From: Owenia fusiformis
Lineage: Eukaryota > Annelida > Polychaeta > Sabellida > Oweniidae
DNA: 64,000 nt
Assembly (NCBI GenBank): GCA_903813345.2
Contig: CAIIXF020000001.1
Coordinates: forward strand, 22,465,915-22,529,914
Direction of reading: 5' to 3'
The translations under genes and the position numbers were made by a program. Below are positions 49,005 to 60,114 of the stretch, piece by piece. The notes beneath the pieces are model-generated. The model was not told the DNA's origin and made no database searches. It saw nothing but the letters and a program-made list of their open reading frames with translations. Within the stretch, counting starts at the first letter, position 1; every line of letters starts with the position of its first letter.

Positions 49005-52000
49005 ATGGCTGATCATTTTGAAAAGGTTTGGGAGAGACAACAACGTCTTCTCCGTCATAATGAGACAAGGGGAAGCAAGTTTCCACCCTTTTCAATTGAG
49101 CCAGTTGCTCACGAAAGACAGAGATTGGCAGGAAAAGGCATGACGGCTGAAACTCGAGCCCTGAGAAAGCAATGGGTCCAGGATCAGATTCTCTCCCCAA
49201 ATGAACCCAGAGTTGTACCAGAATTGGATGCTAGGAACCCCATCAGACGGGCTGGTAGTGCACCATGGAACTTTATATTTAAATTAGCCCAACCTTTTAT
49301 GGTAAGTAACTGAAAAATTGAATGTCTGCTCGATGTACTACTTTTATCAAGGCCTGACTTCGTCACTACAGTTGGGGACAAAAATAAATGACAGGTCGAT
49401 TTTCGATCACCATTTCCTAATTATGGTGGTCTGAAAGCCCATAATTTCCAATATTGTCTAGATATATATCCCTTAAAATTTGTATATTTTACATTTTGTA
49501 TAATCTCATCCACTGATGTATGGCCTCTTGTAAATTCTCTTATTTTTAACATGGGAAATCCTCACTTCAGCAAATCCACCTGTCATTTATTTATGTCCCC
49601 AACTGTAAGATGCTAAATATAAGAGTTACTACTTTTTTCAAGGCCTGACTGCGTCGCTAACATGCTAAATATAAGAGTTAGCTGACGTTTGGGAGTCTGA
49701 CTTACCTTCTAAAGGTCAGAACCCGAATCTTAATGAAACCATATCACCTTTGTTCCGTCAACCATGGAGCATTTGCCACAACATCCAAGAGATAAATCAT
49801 GGATCGAGAAAATGAATGATTTCCTTGTAAGTTCCGGAAGTTTCAATACGAAAAATTACCGAACATATGTGAAAACCAAATATTTGTTCGTTGTTTTCAC
49901 GATTTACAGGTTCGTTTGTTCTTCAATGTTTTGGTCTAAATTATAAAGCATCACCAACAGGTCTTATATTTAGCATGTTAGCGACGCAGTCAGGCCTTGA
50001 AAAAAGTAGTAGCTGACGTTTGGGAGTCTGACTTACCTTCTAAAGGTTAGAACCAGAATCTTAATGAAACCATATCACCTTTGTTGCGTCGATGATGATG
50101 CATAAACATAGCATTTGATAGAAATTAGTGTAAATGCTTTTCCGACTTTTTCATTTTTCATCAATGTTGACCTCCGGGAAGGCGTTGTAGTTATCACGAA
50201 ATAACGCATTGACCCTTGAACTTTGCTTTGTTGACGTGTCAACCAAGCATCTGGTGTGAAAATTAAAAGAATATTAAGCAATGTTCTACATCCGCCAAGC
50301 TACGTGACGTAGTCAATATTTAAAATTACCAATTTCAAGTGAAGTATGCAACGAACGAAACTGCGTGATCTACACTCCCACTATTGGTCTGAATGAAATG
50401 CTACGCAGAAATATGAGCCGTCTGCTGTATTAAGTCGATTAATAGAGTAAGACCTGTTGGTGATGCTTTATAATTTAGACCAAAACATTGAAGAACAAAC
50501 GAACCTGTAAATCGTGAAAACAACGAACAAATATTCGGTTTTCACATATGTTCGGTAATTTTTCGTATTGAAACTTCCGGAACTTACAAGGAAATCATTC
50601 ATTTTCTCGGTCCATGATTTACCTCTTGGATGTTGTGGCAAATGCTCCATGGTTGACGGAACAAAGGTGATATGGTTTCATTAAGATTCGGGTTCTAACC
50701 TTTAGAAGGTAAGTCAGACTCCCAAACGTCAGCTAACTCTTATATTTAGCATCTTAGCGACGAAGTCAGGCCTTGAAAAAAGTAGTAGATTTGTTGGCTT
50801 GGTCCGAATCCCATTCCCAATCATTCAAATCCTGATTCATTGGTCTGAATCCCAATCATCCAAATCCCATTTGTCTGAATCCCAATTATCCAAATTCCCA
50901 TTCGTCTGAATTGCAATGGCAGGCCTGTCAACTGTCCCGCAATTTGCGTATTTGTCACGCATTTGCTGAAGAATTTTAAGTCACGCCAGTTATTTTTGAG
51001 TGACAAAAAATGTCACGCAAATACGCATTTTACATGGTAATTGTCAAGCAAAAATATATCTGTAGAAAAATTTCTAAAAAGTTCGTCTACACAGCAAAAA
51101 TACGAACGCCGAAAAATACGTACGCATTTCGTTCGGACTTTTCACACGAATTACGTATATGTCACGCATTCCGTTCGAAATTTTTCCTACCAGATTTGGA
51201 CCAAGATTTGACCAAGGTGTCCACATTTTGAGGGGAGGTGTTCAACATTTCCAAGTCACTCATGTTAGGTGTTCCCAAGTTGACAGGCCTGCAATGGTCT
51301 GATTTCCATTAATCCGATCCCTACCATCCAAATCCCAATTGTCCAAATCCCATTCGACATGACACATGTCAGCTTTCAAAATGCTGTTCCGCCATTTTGA
51401 AACCTGTCACAAGTAAATAACAGATGTTGCATTCTGGGAGTCAATCTACCTTGGATCACAAACATGGGGATCCATGAAAACATTTGTAGGAATTTATCCA
51501 TCATTTGCATGTATGAAGTTGGATTCATTCATTGTTCTACTTAAAGTGAACAGGAATTATTTTTCTACCGCTTGGGAGAGTTTGAGACATAAACTTAGAA
51601 TTTAGCTCATTGTGACAACTTTTGATGGTTGAGGTTTATTAATGTCTCCCACTTTATCATGATATTTAAACTTAGATACACAAGCAAAAGTGAGGTAGGC
51701 TTCTTGAAAAGAATTGATGTAATGTCACTTCTGGTTTTCAAAACTTCGATATCTCTACTTTCATAATGATGCCCCTTATGAAACCTGCACCATTAAACTA
51801 CCAAAACCAAAACTTACTTTTTCCACTAGTATTGAGATGACATGCCATCGGGAATCCTGATTGGTCCAAATCGGTAAACAAATATGGCTAGAGGTGTCAC
51901 GGATACCCGATTTTGTTCCGATCCGCAGAATTATGCCCTCGGGATGGAACATGGAACACAAATTGAGAATTTCGGTTTGGTTCCGGAACAAGAACATTTT

Positions 52001-55000
52001 ACCCTTTCACAATTTTTGGCCTTGAATCGCCACAAAACAGCATTTTTCTCTCAATATTTCACACCAAAAGAGGTTAATTTTTTTACTCCTTCTCATGAGT
52101 TTTGAAGAGCTTTTCGCCACCAAATAGAACTAGATGATCAACTTATTTTAATCTTATACACGCAGTCACTCTGTTCGGAACCATTCCGAAATTGTTCCGT
52201 TCCGAAGCAAAATGTTCAGAACCGAACCGTTCCGATTTTCTTTTGTTCTGTGACATCTCTAAATGTGGCAGTTCAAAATTTTCACATTTTCTAATAACGC
52301 TTCGAATAATTGTTATATTAATTGTTATTTTACATTAAGATAAAGAAAAATGTAAGGGATATATCCATTAAAACATCACAACGACATGTTATATTCAAAA
52401 ACTAACTGGTGAAAATTTGGGCAAATGAAGGTAGTACACAATAGACGCAATTCCCTTTAGCGCAGAGATTGATCTCGAGGGTTACACTCTCCCGAGAAAT
52501 TACGAGAGGCAGTATGAGAAGAACAACGCTAAAAATTTTTAATTTCTGCAACAATCTTCGATCACTTGACAATACTGCAAGCCTTTTGTGGTATGTTTTC
52601 ATTGTTAACTAAAGCCTCGAACCCTTTTAATTGTAAATCTGTATTGATTAGTTACGTCTTGACTGTTTTATGATGTAATTTGCAAATTATAAACCAAAAA
52701 AAAGCCTACCTCACTTTGAATATTTCTTTAGGAGGTATTTCCTAAGAAAAATTCTGCCATCTGTGCTTATATATCACATTGACAATTGTTAATTTTCCAG
52801 TCATTGGGTTTCCGACAAATGGGATTCGGACCATTGGGATTCGGACCAATGGTATATCCTCGTACTCACAAGTATGAGTGTTGTCATGCTTTAGATCTAC
52901 ACTAACCAAACCAGTTTTGCTGAGTTATCTACTTCCTGAATCTAAAATGTCATAGATCTCAACCAGACAATGTCCAATAGAAAAACAGTTGTGTTTACTC
53001 CAGAAGAAACACACTGCATCAGTGGATTATGTGCTGAGAATTGGTGTTCACTAGACACAGGTGTTCAGGAGACATAGGTGTTCACTAGACACAGGTCACC
53101 TTCCTCTAAGGCTTTCACTGTGTTAACTGTTTAGGCCTTACATGAACCATAAATCCCTATATGTTTTATTCTGCCATATGTAAGTTATGTCATGATCACA
53201 AAATTTGAAATCAAACCAGCCACCATTAATTCACTTCACAATTTGAATTTCAAAACACAAAAAGTGATGAATATTTTAATTTTAGTACTTATTTTATCCT
53301 TGTCTCTGATCAAGGGTTGAGCTATCAACAAAGATTACATATCTAGTTCATGCAGTTCACTAACAAGATGACTTCATTCGCTACTTCCAGAGTGACAAAG
53401 CAGCCATGTATAGTAGGTTCTATGTGCCAAAGGCTGTCAGTATCGTAGCTGTCCTATGGTTTGGTGCTTACTGGCTAAAATACAACCAAAATGTAAGTAA
53501 ATACTGAAATGCGTGTGGAAGATTACCCACCAGGCATTTGGACAATTAGCGGATTGTCTAGTGCAGGTGGCATCTGTAATCTAATGTAACTAGTATTCAT
53601 AAATTTGTAATTGTATTGTATAATGATTATTGCCTATATCATCCAATAATATCTCACCGAACCTTCTGATTAACCGCTTAACATATTCATGAAAATATCT
53701 TGAGACTTGAAAATTCGCTTTGAATGTCACTCAAAATTGAAACTTTTGATAACCAAGCAAAAGCCAGAATTCAAATGTTTTTTTCTCAAAGTATCTCGTA
53801 AGTTGTAACATTTCTGCCCATAGAAATAAACTCCTCCTTTTTGCCCTTTTACGGAAAATGCTCTCGGTGATTGTTCTGAGCTAAGTGAGGTTTCACTCAG
53901 TATTCTTCTCTTAATTACTCAATAATTAATGGATATATTCGCACAATTCATTCGTCAAGGTAAAGATATGAACAGTAGACATGAAACCAATGTGTTTATA
54001 AGTAGCCTACAGTATTATTTTGTTAAAAAGTAAATCTTCATTTTTACATGTGGCACAAGTAGGCTCGATAATTGACAATTTCCACAATCTTCTTTTCCAG
54101 GATTGGACAAAAGGATATGGATGGCATTCATATACATCTAAGCCAACAGTTTTTTCCGGTAAGTTAAAGTAATAGTTGGGCCTATTGTAAGTTAATTGTA
54201 AGCCAGGTGTTACATTTTAACAAACTTTTAGGCTTCTCTGCATTTTTATGTCACCACCAAAAACTGGTGACATATTGTTATTTTTTTTTGAGACAGCGGT
54301 TGGTGTCTGTAAAAAATTGGTTAATGCCTTGTTCTGAAAAGTTGATCAGAATTTATGAGTTGAGCTTCAAGTAAAACAGTGGTAAAAGAGCACTCATGTA
54401 AAATAATGGAGATTTTTATAAAATTGGATGGTGCTTATGATCTAAAGTGAGTGATGCAGTTGATATCAGAGTGGTTGTATCACTACTAAATATCGACTCA
54501 TGGATAACACTGTTATAATTGGTATACATGTATAATTAAATTAAGATGACTATTTATTATGGACATTTTATCAGCACATGTATTTAAAGAGCTTATATAG
54601 TGGGACAGGGAGGAGATCTGGAATTATAACCTCTTTCTTGAATTGATAACATTCCATAAAGTGCAGCTGGATCTTTTCGTATGTTTTGGTTGAAATATCT
54701 CAATATTTCTATACTGTTTCTGAACCCTTTGAAGATACAAACAATTTTCAAGGTGATGGTAATTTTCAGTTTTCAACAAGGTGTTGCACCTAGTTGTAGC
54801 AATGCTAAAGGAAACACTGATAATACTGCCCCAAAGGCTCTGAACCATTTGGCCCAATTTACCCCATTATCCCACTTAAAATATTTCTATATTTTTCAGG
54901 GTGAGGCATCATGGCCAAAAGGTCCACAAGCAAAAGATGACGACTTTTTCGATAAAGGATTCAAATCTAGAGACACACATAAAGATTTAACCTCTGCTTC

Positions 55001-55022
55001 TCCTCTCAATAGAACACAATAA
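49005..55022 (+). CDS. NDUFB6: NADH dehydrogenase (ubiquinone) 1 beta subcomplex subunit 6-like
   Basis: Accessory subunit of mitochondrial complex I, in the membrane arm of the inner membrane. Exons 49005-49301, 53391-53492, 54101-54158 and 54900-55022 would give about 192 aa. The start is the ATG in AAAATGGCT. Exon 1 has the family signature TAETRALRKQWVQDQILSP and then NEP. Exon 2 is the single membrane helix (VSIVAVLWFGAYWLKYN). Exon 3 continues NDWTKGYGWHSYTSKPTVFS, and exon 4 carries GEASWPKG, an acidic stretch and the stop. Splice sites are canonical and exons 1-3 join in phase 0. Exon 3 leaves in phase 1, whereas exon 4's family-matching frame begins at the first base after CAG, so one base is in excess (see findings). 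Recognition rests on the exon 1 motif and the overall layout; it is longer than the 128-aa human protein, as in other invertebrates. Confidence 0.88.
49369..49605. mobile_element. 237-bp mariner-like MITE
   Basis: TIR CAGTTGGGGACAAAAATAAA versus CAGTTGGGGACATAAATAAA from the other strand, continuing to ATGACAGGT (about 29 bp). TA on both sides. The empty site is visible in the matching arm near 50755. Confidence 0.88.
49629..50009. mobile_element. 381-bp internally deleted copy of the same family, inserted in inverted orientation
   Basis: TIR CTACTTTTTTCAAGGCCTGA at both ends, TA duplication (49627-49628, 50010-50011). It lies inside the larger element at a site whose empty sequence (AAGAGTTAGCTGACG) is seen in the opposite arm near 50740. 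It keeps the 60-codon ORF on the plus strand (49764-49946), 57/60 residues identical to the outer copy. Confidence 0.82.
51889..52261. mobile_element. hAT-type MITE, copy 2 (373 bp)
   Basis: Same family and orientation as 7738-8081: TAGAGGTGTCACGGATACC at the left, TGTGACATCTCTA at the right. The 8-bp flanks AATATGGC and AATGTGGC differ at one base. Lies in intron 1 of the NDUFB6-like gene. Confidence 0.9.
54250..54340. repeat. GTCACCAC-family dispersed repeat, inverted partial copy
   Basis: ATGTCACCACCAAAAACTGG TGACAT followed by GGTTGGTGTCTG and TTAATGCCTTGTTC, the reverse order of the copies in the FRRS1-like gene. Lies in NDUFB6 intron 3. Confidence 0.6.
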
Positions 55023-55274
55023 GAAAATGTTTATTAGGTAATTTATACGAACTGGACAGTGTCAACTCAAGGCCTTTTGGATTGTTTCTATTATAAAGTT
55101 GAGTGGGGAAATCGTAAAGTAGCGATTGTACAGCATTCATGTATAGTAGACTTGTGACAATAAGCGATCTTGTTTTATTGTGCTTATAATTAAAAGACTC
55201 TAGATGTAATTGCTTAACTATATTGCATTTAGTGTATTTGCCAAATGGATGAATTACAAGCCTTTTAAGATGAC

Positions 55275-55280
55275 AATAAA
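55275..55280 (+). terminator. Candidate poly(A) signal of NDUFB6
   Basis: AATAAA lies about 250 nt after the stop codon of the NDUFB6-like gene, in AT-rich sequence. Position and motif fit a cleavage/polyadenylation signal; cleavage is expected 10-30 nt further on. Confidence 0.45.
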
Positions 55281-55289
55281 TTGTTAAAC

Positions 55290-56440
55290 CCATATATTCA
55301 ATTTTAACTATTTTATGTGTTTTCCCTTGTCTCATGATTATAAACTCATCATAATTATCAACTGACCCTGATGTGCTGTCTTGAAAAGATGTATATTTAC
55401 CTCATTCAGTCCATCTTATGTATTTAAGAAACATCATTTGAATTGAATACTTCAAAATATTTATAATGATACAAATAATAATGCACATATTCCTGGTGCA
55501 ATGTATTCACAACCCATTTACACATTATATAAATTGTCAATAACAAGTATTTTTGTGATCCTATGTTTTAAGGTTATATGAATCTCCGTAAATCAAATGC
55601 CTTTCAAGAAGGGAACACTCAAGATCCCAAAGGTGTTCCACTTTTGCAGTTCATCTCTTTTTGTCAAAAGTACTGCTGTTGTGCATGTTATTTACTGCAG
55701 ATTTCTACAGTCTTAGACTTTCCTCTCTGATTTTTCTTTTAAAAGTCTACAAGGAACAGAGGACTTAACCAGATGTTCGATGGTATACATACCCTTGGTC
55801 AATACAATTTGTGAAAATTATTTTGTCATTAGTCATACAATATGTTCCCAATTTCCCATGAAGAACTCCAGTATTCCCATAGAGAAAACAAAATCATTGA
55901 ATAGAAGTTTGTTTGATTTAAAAAATATAAGTATAGAATGACTGGGGGCTGTCAAGATGCATCTGTTTTGATTTGAAGAATCAGTGAATGAGCATCAAGC
56001 ATACTTTTCTTAACTTTAAATAAACTCACTTTGGTAACTTTAACAGTTATTGGGGAGTTTAAGTTTGCATATAAAATGGAAACGCCAACCTATACGCATG
56101 ACCAATTGCCCATACAAATGCATTAAATATTTTCTGTTCATGTTTAGGTTGTGAAAAACATTGCAAGCTTAAACTCCCTATTAACTTATTAAAGCCCCAA
56201 AGATGGACTCAAATGTTAAAAATGGGTTGTATCGTGTTTTATTCATTTATTGATTTAGTTTTTAGCTCATTTACATTTTGTAATTTTTGCAATAGTACAA
56301 CACAATTAATCAAGTCAAAACTATTTACAGAAAACATGTTCATATAACTTTTCTATAATTATCTCAGGTTACCCGTGTAAGCTCACATAAGATGAGCTCT
56401 TAATGCTTATCTGTAGCTTTCCATAAAGTCCTATATGTGC
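55290..56440. other. Convergent intergenic region of NDUFB6 and the second FRRS1-like gene
   Basis: Both genes end toward this stretch. It contains a pogo-like MITE fragment near 55617 and otherwise AT-rich sequence, and would hold the 3' UTR of the minus-strand gene. Confidence 0.6.
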
Positions 56441-56448
56441 TAGCTGGA

Positions 56449-56621
56449 TCAGTACATGAATATGAAAGTGACCCCCATCACCGTCAACATAACTGTAGAG
56501 AGCATATATAGCATTAGACAGCCTCTCTCAGCCACACTCATTCTCCTCTCTGCTCTCTTCTCCACCTCCTTGGAGCTCACATTAACACTGATTGTCTGTA
56601 GGTTATATGAGGAACACTTGT
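56449..56621 (-). CDS. Terminal exon of the second FRRS1-like gene, overlapping a minisatellite unit
   Basis: The C-terminal helix (MLYMLSTVMLTVMGVTFIFM, then Y and stop) is clear. The nearest AG (CCTACAG, 56596) would shift the frame and give an early stop. The AG in TTTGTTTCAG at 56622-56623, inside the first minisatellite unit, restores phase 1 and gives DKCSSYNLQTISVNVSS before the helix. So the exon's first 26 nt and its acceptor belong to the repeat unit. Confidence 0.75.
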
Positions 56622-59600
56622 CTGAAACAAATGCAAGTTTAGGTTATATGAGGAACACTTGTCTGAAACAAATGCAAGTGTAGGTTATATGAGGAACACT
56701 TGCTTGAAACAAATGCAAGTGTAGGTTATAGGCGGAATGCTTGCCTGAAACAAATGCAAGTGTAGGTTATAGGAGGAACACTTGTCTGAAACAAATGCAA
56801 GTGTAGGTTATAGGAGGAATACTTGCCTGAAACAAATGCAAGTGTAGGTTATAGGAGGAATACTTGCCTGAAACAAATGCAAGTGTAGGTTATAGGAGGA
56901 ACACTTGTCTGAAACAAATGCAAGTGTAGGTTATAGGCGGAATGCTTGCCTGAAACAAATGCAAGTGTAGGTTATATGAGGAACACTTGTCTGAAACAAA
57001 TGCAAGTGTAGGTTATAGGAGGAACACTTGTCTGAAACAAATGCAAGTGTAGGTTATAGGCGGAATGCTTGCCTGAAACAAATGCAAGTGTAGGTTATGT
57101 AGGTTATAGGAGGAACACTTGTCTGAAACAAATGCAAGTGTAGGTTATAGGAGGAACACTTGCCTGAAACAAATGCAAGTGTAGGTTCTTGGAGGAACAC
57201 TTGCCTGAAACAAATGCAAGTGTAAGTTATAGGCGAAATGCTTGCCTGAAACAAATGTAAGTGTAGGTTCTAGGAGGAACACTTGTCTGAAACAAATGCA
57301 AGTGTAGGTTATAGGAGGAAGACATTGCCTGAATCAAATGCAAGTGTAGGTTCTAGGAGGAACGCTTGCCTGAAACAAATGCAAGTATAGGTTATAAGAG
57401 GAATGCTTGCCTGAAACAAATGCAAGTGTAAGTTATAGGAGGAACACTTGTCTGAAACAAATGCAAGTGTAGTTTATAGGAGGAACACTTGCCTGAAACA
57501 AATGCAAGTGTAGGTTATAGGAGGAACATGTGCCTGAAACCATTGCAAGTGTAGTTTATGGGAGGAACACTTGCCTATTACAATTGCAAGTGCAGGTTCT
57601 AGGAGGAACACTTGCCTGAAACAAATGCAAGTGTAGGTTATAGGAGGAACACTTGCTTGAGTTTGAATAGGACATGACTATTGCATATTTTGAGGAAAGC
57701 GAAATTTTCAGATCAGAAGATTCTAATTCTTGGTAGTTTAATGAACAGATGAATGAAAGATAAAATGAATGACGAGAGACACCGACTTACCTTCAGACCC
57801 TTCTTTGTCTTTTTTGTACTTATTTATAGCAAATCCAATATCCCACAAGACTTGAAGACCAACAGCGACACTGATAACTATGAGGTTGACAAACTTCAAG
57901 TTGCCTGGCAGAATACTAATATTTGTGAAGGCATTGATCATTGTGGACGCTGAAATAAAAGAATATGAATATATATGTCATCTTGAGGAGTTTTTAAGGC
58001 ATCATATTCAAGGTCACATATAACTGATATAGTCATTTTAGAGTGTTTCCGCATCTAAAATGTGAAGGCCTAGGCAGTCTAACGACTAACGAGTGCCACC
58101 AGTAAAAGCTTATAAATTAACAAAGTTTGGCAGGGACATTTAATTGTGAAGCCATCCTCTCTCTCAGATTTTCAGTTAAAACTGTCCATGATTCATTTAA
58201 ACTTCATAAAACTAGCAGTGTTTGTACCTGCAAGTGCCCAGCAAAGCCCTCCATTGATGCTATGTACTGTGTTGAAGGCTGGCCGGAACTTTGAATCTGG
58301 TCCTGGTCTTAGTGTTCCCATGACAACCTGTAGCAACACCAGTGTCTGGACTGCGATTCCGAGACCTGCATGGATCTGAGTTCTACCATCCTGAAAATAA
58401 GTGAATTCTTATTTTTATTTTATTCTCTTAATATTGATTTTATTTGGTTTAAAGGGACCTGCTCAGAATGGAACTTGATTGTTTGATTTATAAAGTACTG
58501 AATTTTGATTGATTAGTTGGTTTGAGAGGATTTTTTCTAGATATGTTGAGGGGATCTCTACTATGATAAACACTTTAAAAGATTTTTAATTGTTCAAGGG
58601 TCTTACTTGTTCAAATGGTCTGGTTGAGACACCATATTATATCATACGTCTTGTATATAATAAAATAATACCTACTTACCTTCACAAATTCTTTCTTATA
58701 TACAAATATTATCACAAACGCCCCAACAGTCAACAGGAATGCAAGAACAGCTAATATTCTATGCAGCTGGAAGTAAAATAATAAAATAGTACTAAACATA
58801 GTTATAAAATATTTCAATTCATGCATGAGTTCATTGTATGCAGCCATGAATATGTGTCGAATGTACACTTTGACTCAATTTGTATTGAGAATAAATGGTT
58901 TTTATTAATTTATAAGAACAATTTTACTTACTTGGAACCAAAGTTTTGCGCCACAATACATTTTGTCATCTCCTAAATTTTTGAAGCTACGTGCGAAAAT
59001 AATAGATACCCCAGCACAAAGGACCCACGCTATTATCATCATGGCACCTGAGGAAGAACAGAAAAATGGATGAGTTCTTCAAGGTATTCAAAAGGTTGAC
59101 ATGGAAAATAATGAAAAATTAACAATTATTGTTATCATTGCCTTTTGAAATTGGTGAAGATGAGAGAGGTAAATACAAATTTGAAATCCTCCATACACTG
59201 CATATTATATATTTCTAGAGGATTAGCCACGATCTAGAAATAGGCGAGCTTACCTCTTTCAAAGACTGCTTACTGAGTCTTTGAAAGAGGTAAGGTGAAG
59301 CAAACTTAAATAGGTGAGGCCAAAAATAATTATTTAAAGCAATTTTATACCATCAGTCATTAGACTTAATTCTTACCATTTATTTTGAAAAAATGTCTGA
59401 ATTAATAAAAAATCTGCAAATTTTGGTGAGGCGCCTCTCACCTGTTTCATGCCTGGCTACGCTTTATTATATCTTTGTAGTAGTATCTTTGTACTTTTTG
59501 ATTTGCCATTGACTTACCATGGGCTTGCACTTCTCTTGGAAGGGAGTAAGCATAAACCAATGTTTTCTGCTGAAGGTCCACCTTGTCATGTGTAATGAGA

Positions 59601-60114
59601 GGAAGAGGGCCATGTTTGTGGCCAACATCTGTGCCTGAAAATTGACAATGGAAGGGTGATATAAGTTGTTTTGTCACATGGCCCGAATTGCTGGTAATGA
59701 AAAAAGATTCAAAGTTGATTAGTTATTTTTTCATAAAAATAGACTGTTTTAGAAATTGTTGTATTAGGGCGTTTTAGTATTCAAATATTTGAACTCCCAA
59801 CCATTTCAGCAATTTTAAGAATTATATATTGGCAAAGTTTTTGAAACTTTCCATGAGGCCTTTAACTTTCCCAAGCATCTATGTTCACTCTTTGTTGAAT
59901 CGAATACTAATGGGAGTTCCTCACCATCGTAGGCATCCCCATATGCAATGAAGAGATGCCAGGTGTCACTGAGGAGGTCAAAGGTCACCTCTGTGGTGGT
60001 AGCAGGGGTCGTCTTATCGTTACTTATCCATGTGACATTCATACTACGGGGTCTCCTGAATCTACATGTCACATGATCTCTTTGCTTTTCTGCCTCAGCA
60101 TTTGTGATTCCAGT
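56449..60114 (-). CDS. Second FRRS1-like cytochrome b561/DOMON gene, 3' part (5' end beyond window)
   Basis: Paralogue of the gene at 9.6-30 kb. Exons in transcript order: 60114-59925 (end of DOMON: HVTCRFRRP, DTWHLFIAYGDAYDG), 59634-59518, 59047-58932 (AMMIIAWVLCAGVSIIFAR), 58766-58680, 58390-58228, 57949-57791 and terminal 56621-56449. All phases join: 0 to 1, 1-1, 1-0, 0-0, 0-1, 1-1, and 1 to stop. Four haem histidines are visible: QAHG, LHRIL, QIHAGLG and FNTVHS. The C-terminus is a helix ending VTFIFMY. The segment split over exons 10 and 11 of the first gene is one exon here, with no duplicate. Start, Reeler and first half of DOMON are not in the window. Same strand as the first gene, with NDUFB6 between them, so an old local duplication is likely. 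Confidence 0.88.
56601..57660. repeat. 41-bp minisatellite, about 26 units, carrying a splice-acceptor motif in each unit
   Basis: Unit on the plus strand is about AGGTTATAGGAGGAACACTT then GTCTGAAACAAATGCAAGTGT. ACACTTGC and GCAAGTGT make each unit self-complementary. Read on the minus strand, nearly every unit contains GCATTTGTTTCAG, a polypyrimidine tract plus AG. Variants (GGCGGAATGCTTG, GGAGGAATACTTG, GGAGGAACACTTG) recur in an interspersed order, suggesting spread by unequal exchange. One unit is split by an extra 7-8 bp near 57099. The array fills the last intron of the second FRRS1-like gene and abuts its last exon. Confidence 0.95.
59249..59296. other. Perfect 19-bp hairpin in an intron of the second FRRS1-like gene
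   Basis: CTTACCTCTTTCAAAGACT and its exact complement AGTCTTTGAAAGAGGTAAG are separated by 8 nt. Each arm carries a GAGGTAAG splice-donor-like word on one strand. The stem is shorter than a typical pre-miRNA. Confidence 0.6.

Larger units (their letters stand above)
49338..50785. mobile_element. TA-flanked TIR element in NDUFB6 intron 1, carrying two further insertions
   Basis: Starts CTACTTTTATCAAGGCCTGA and ends TCAGGCCTTGAAAAAAGTAG, TA on both sides. Removing insertions at 49369-49605 and 49629-50009 leaves about 826 bp with TIRs of about 130 bp. On the minus strand it carries a 60-codon ORF (50650-50468, MEHLPQHPRGKSWTEKMNDF at its start) that is not a recognisable transposase. Confidence 0.8.

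Noticed and set aside
49764-49946. Extra coding exon of NDUFB6 (MEHLPQHPRDK...)
   Set aside because: It is inside a transposon and present twice in inverted orientation; NDUFB6 exons 1 and 2 already join in phase 0 without it.
56601-57660. CRISPR-like array
   Set aside because: Units are contiguous with no unique spacers and the context is eukaryotic; it is a minisatellite.
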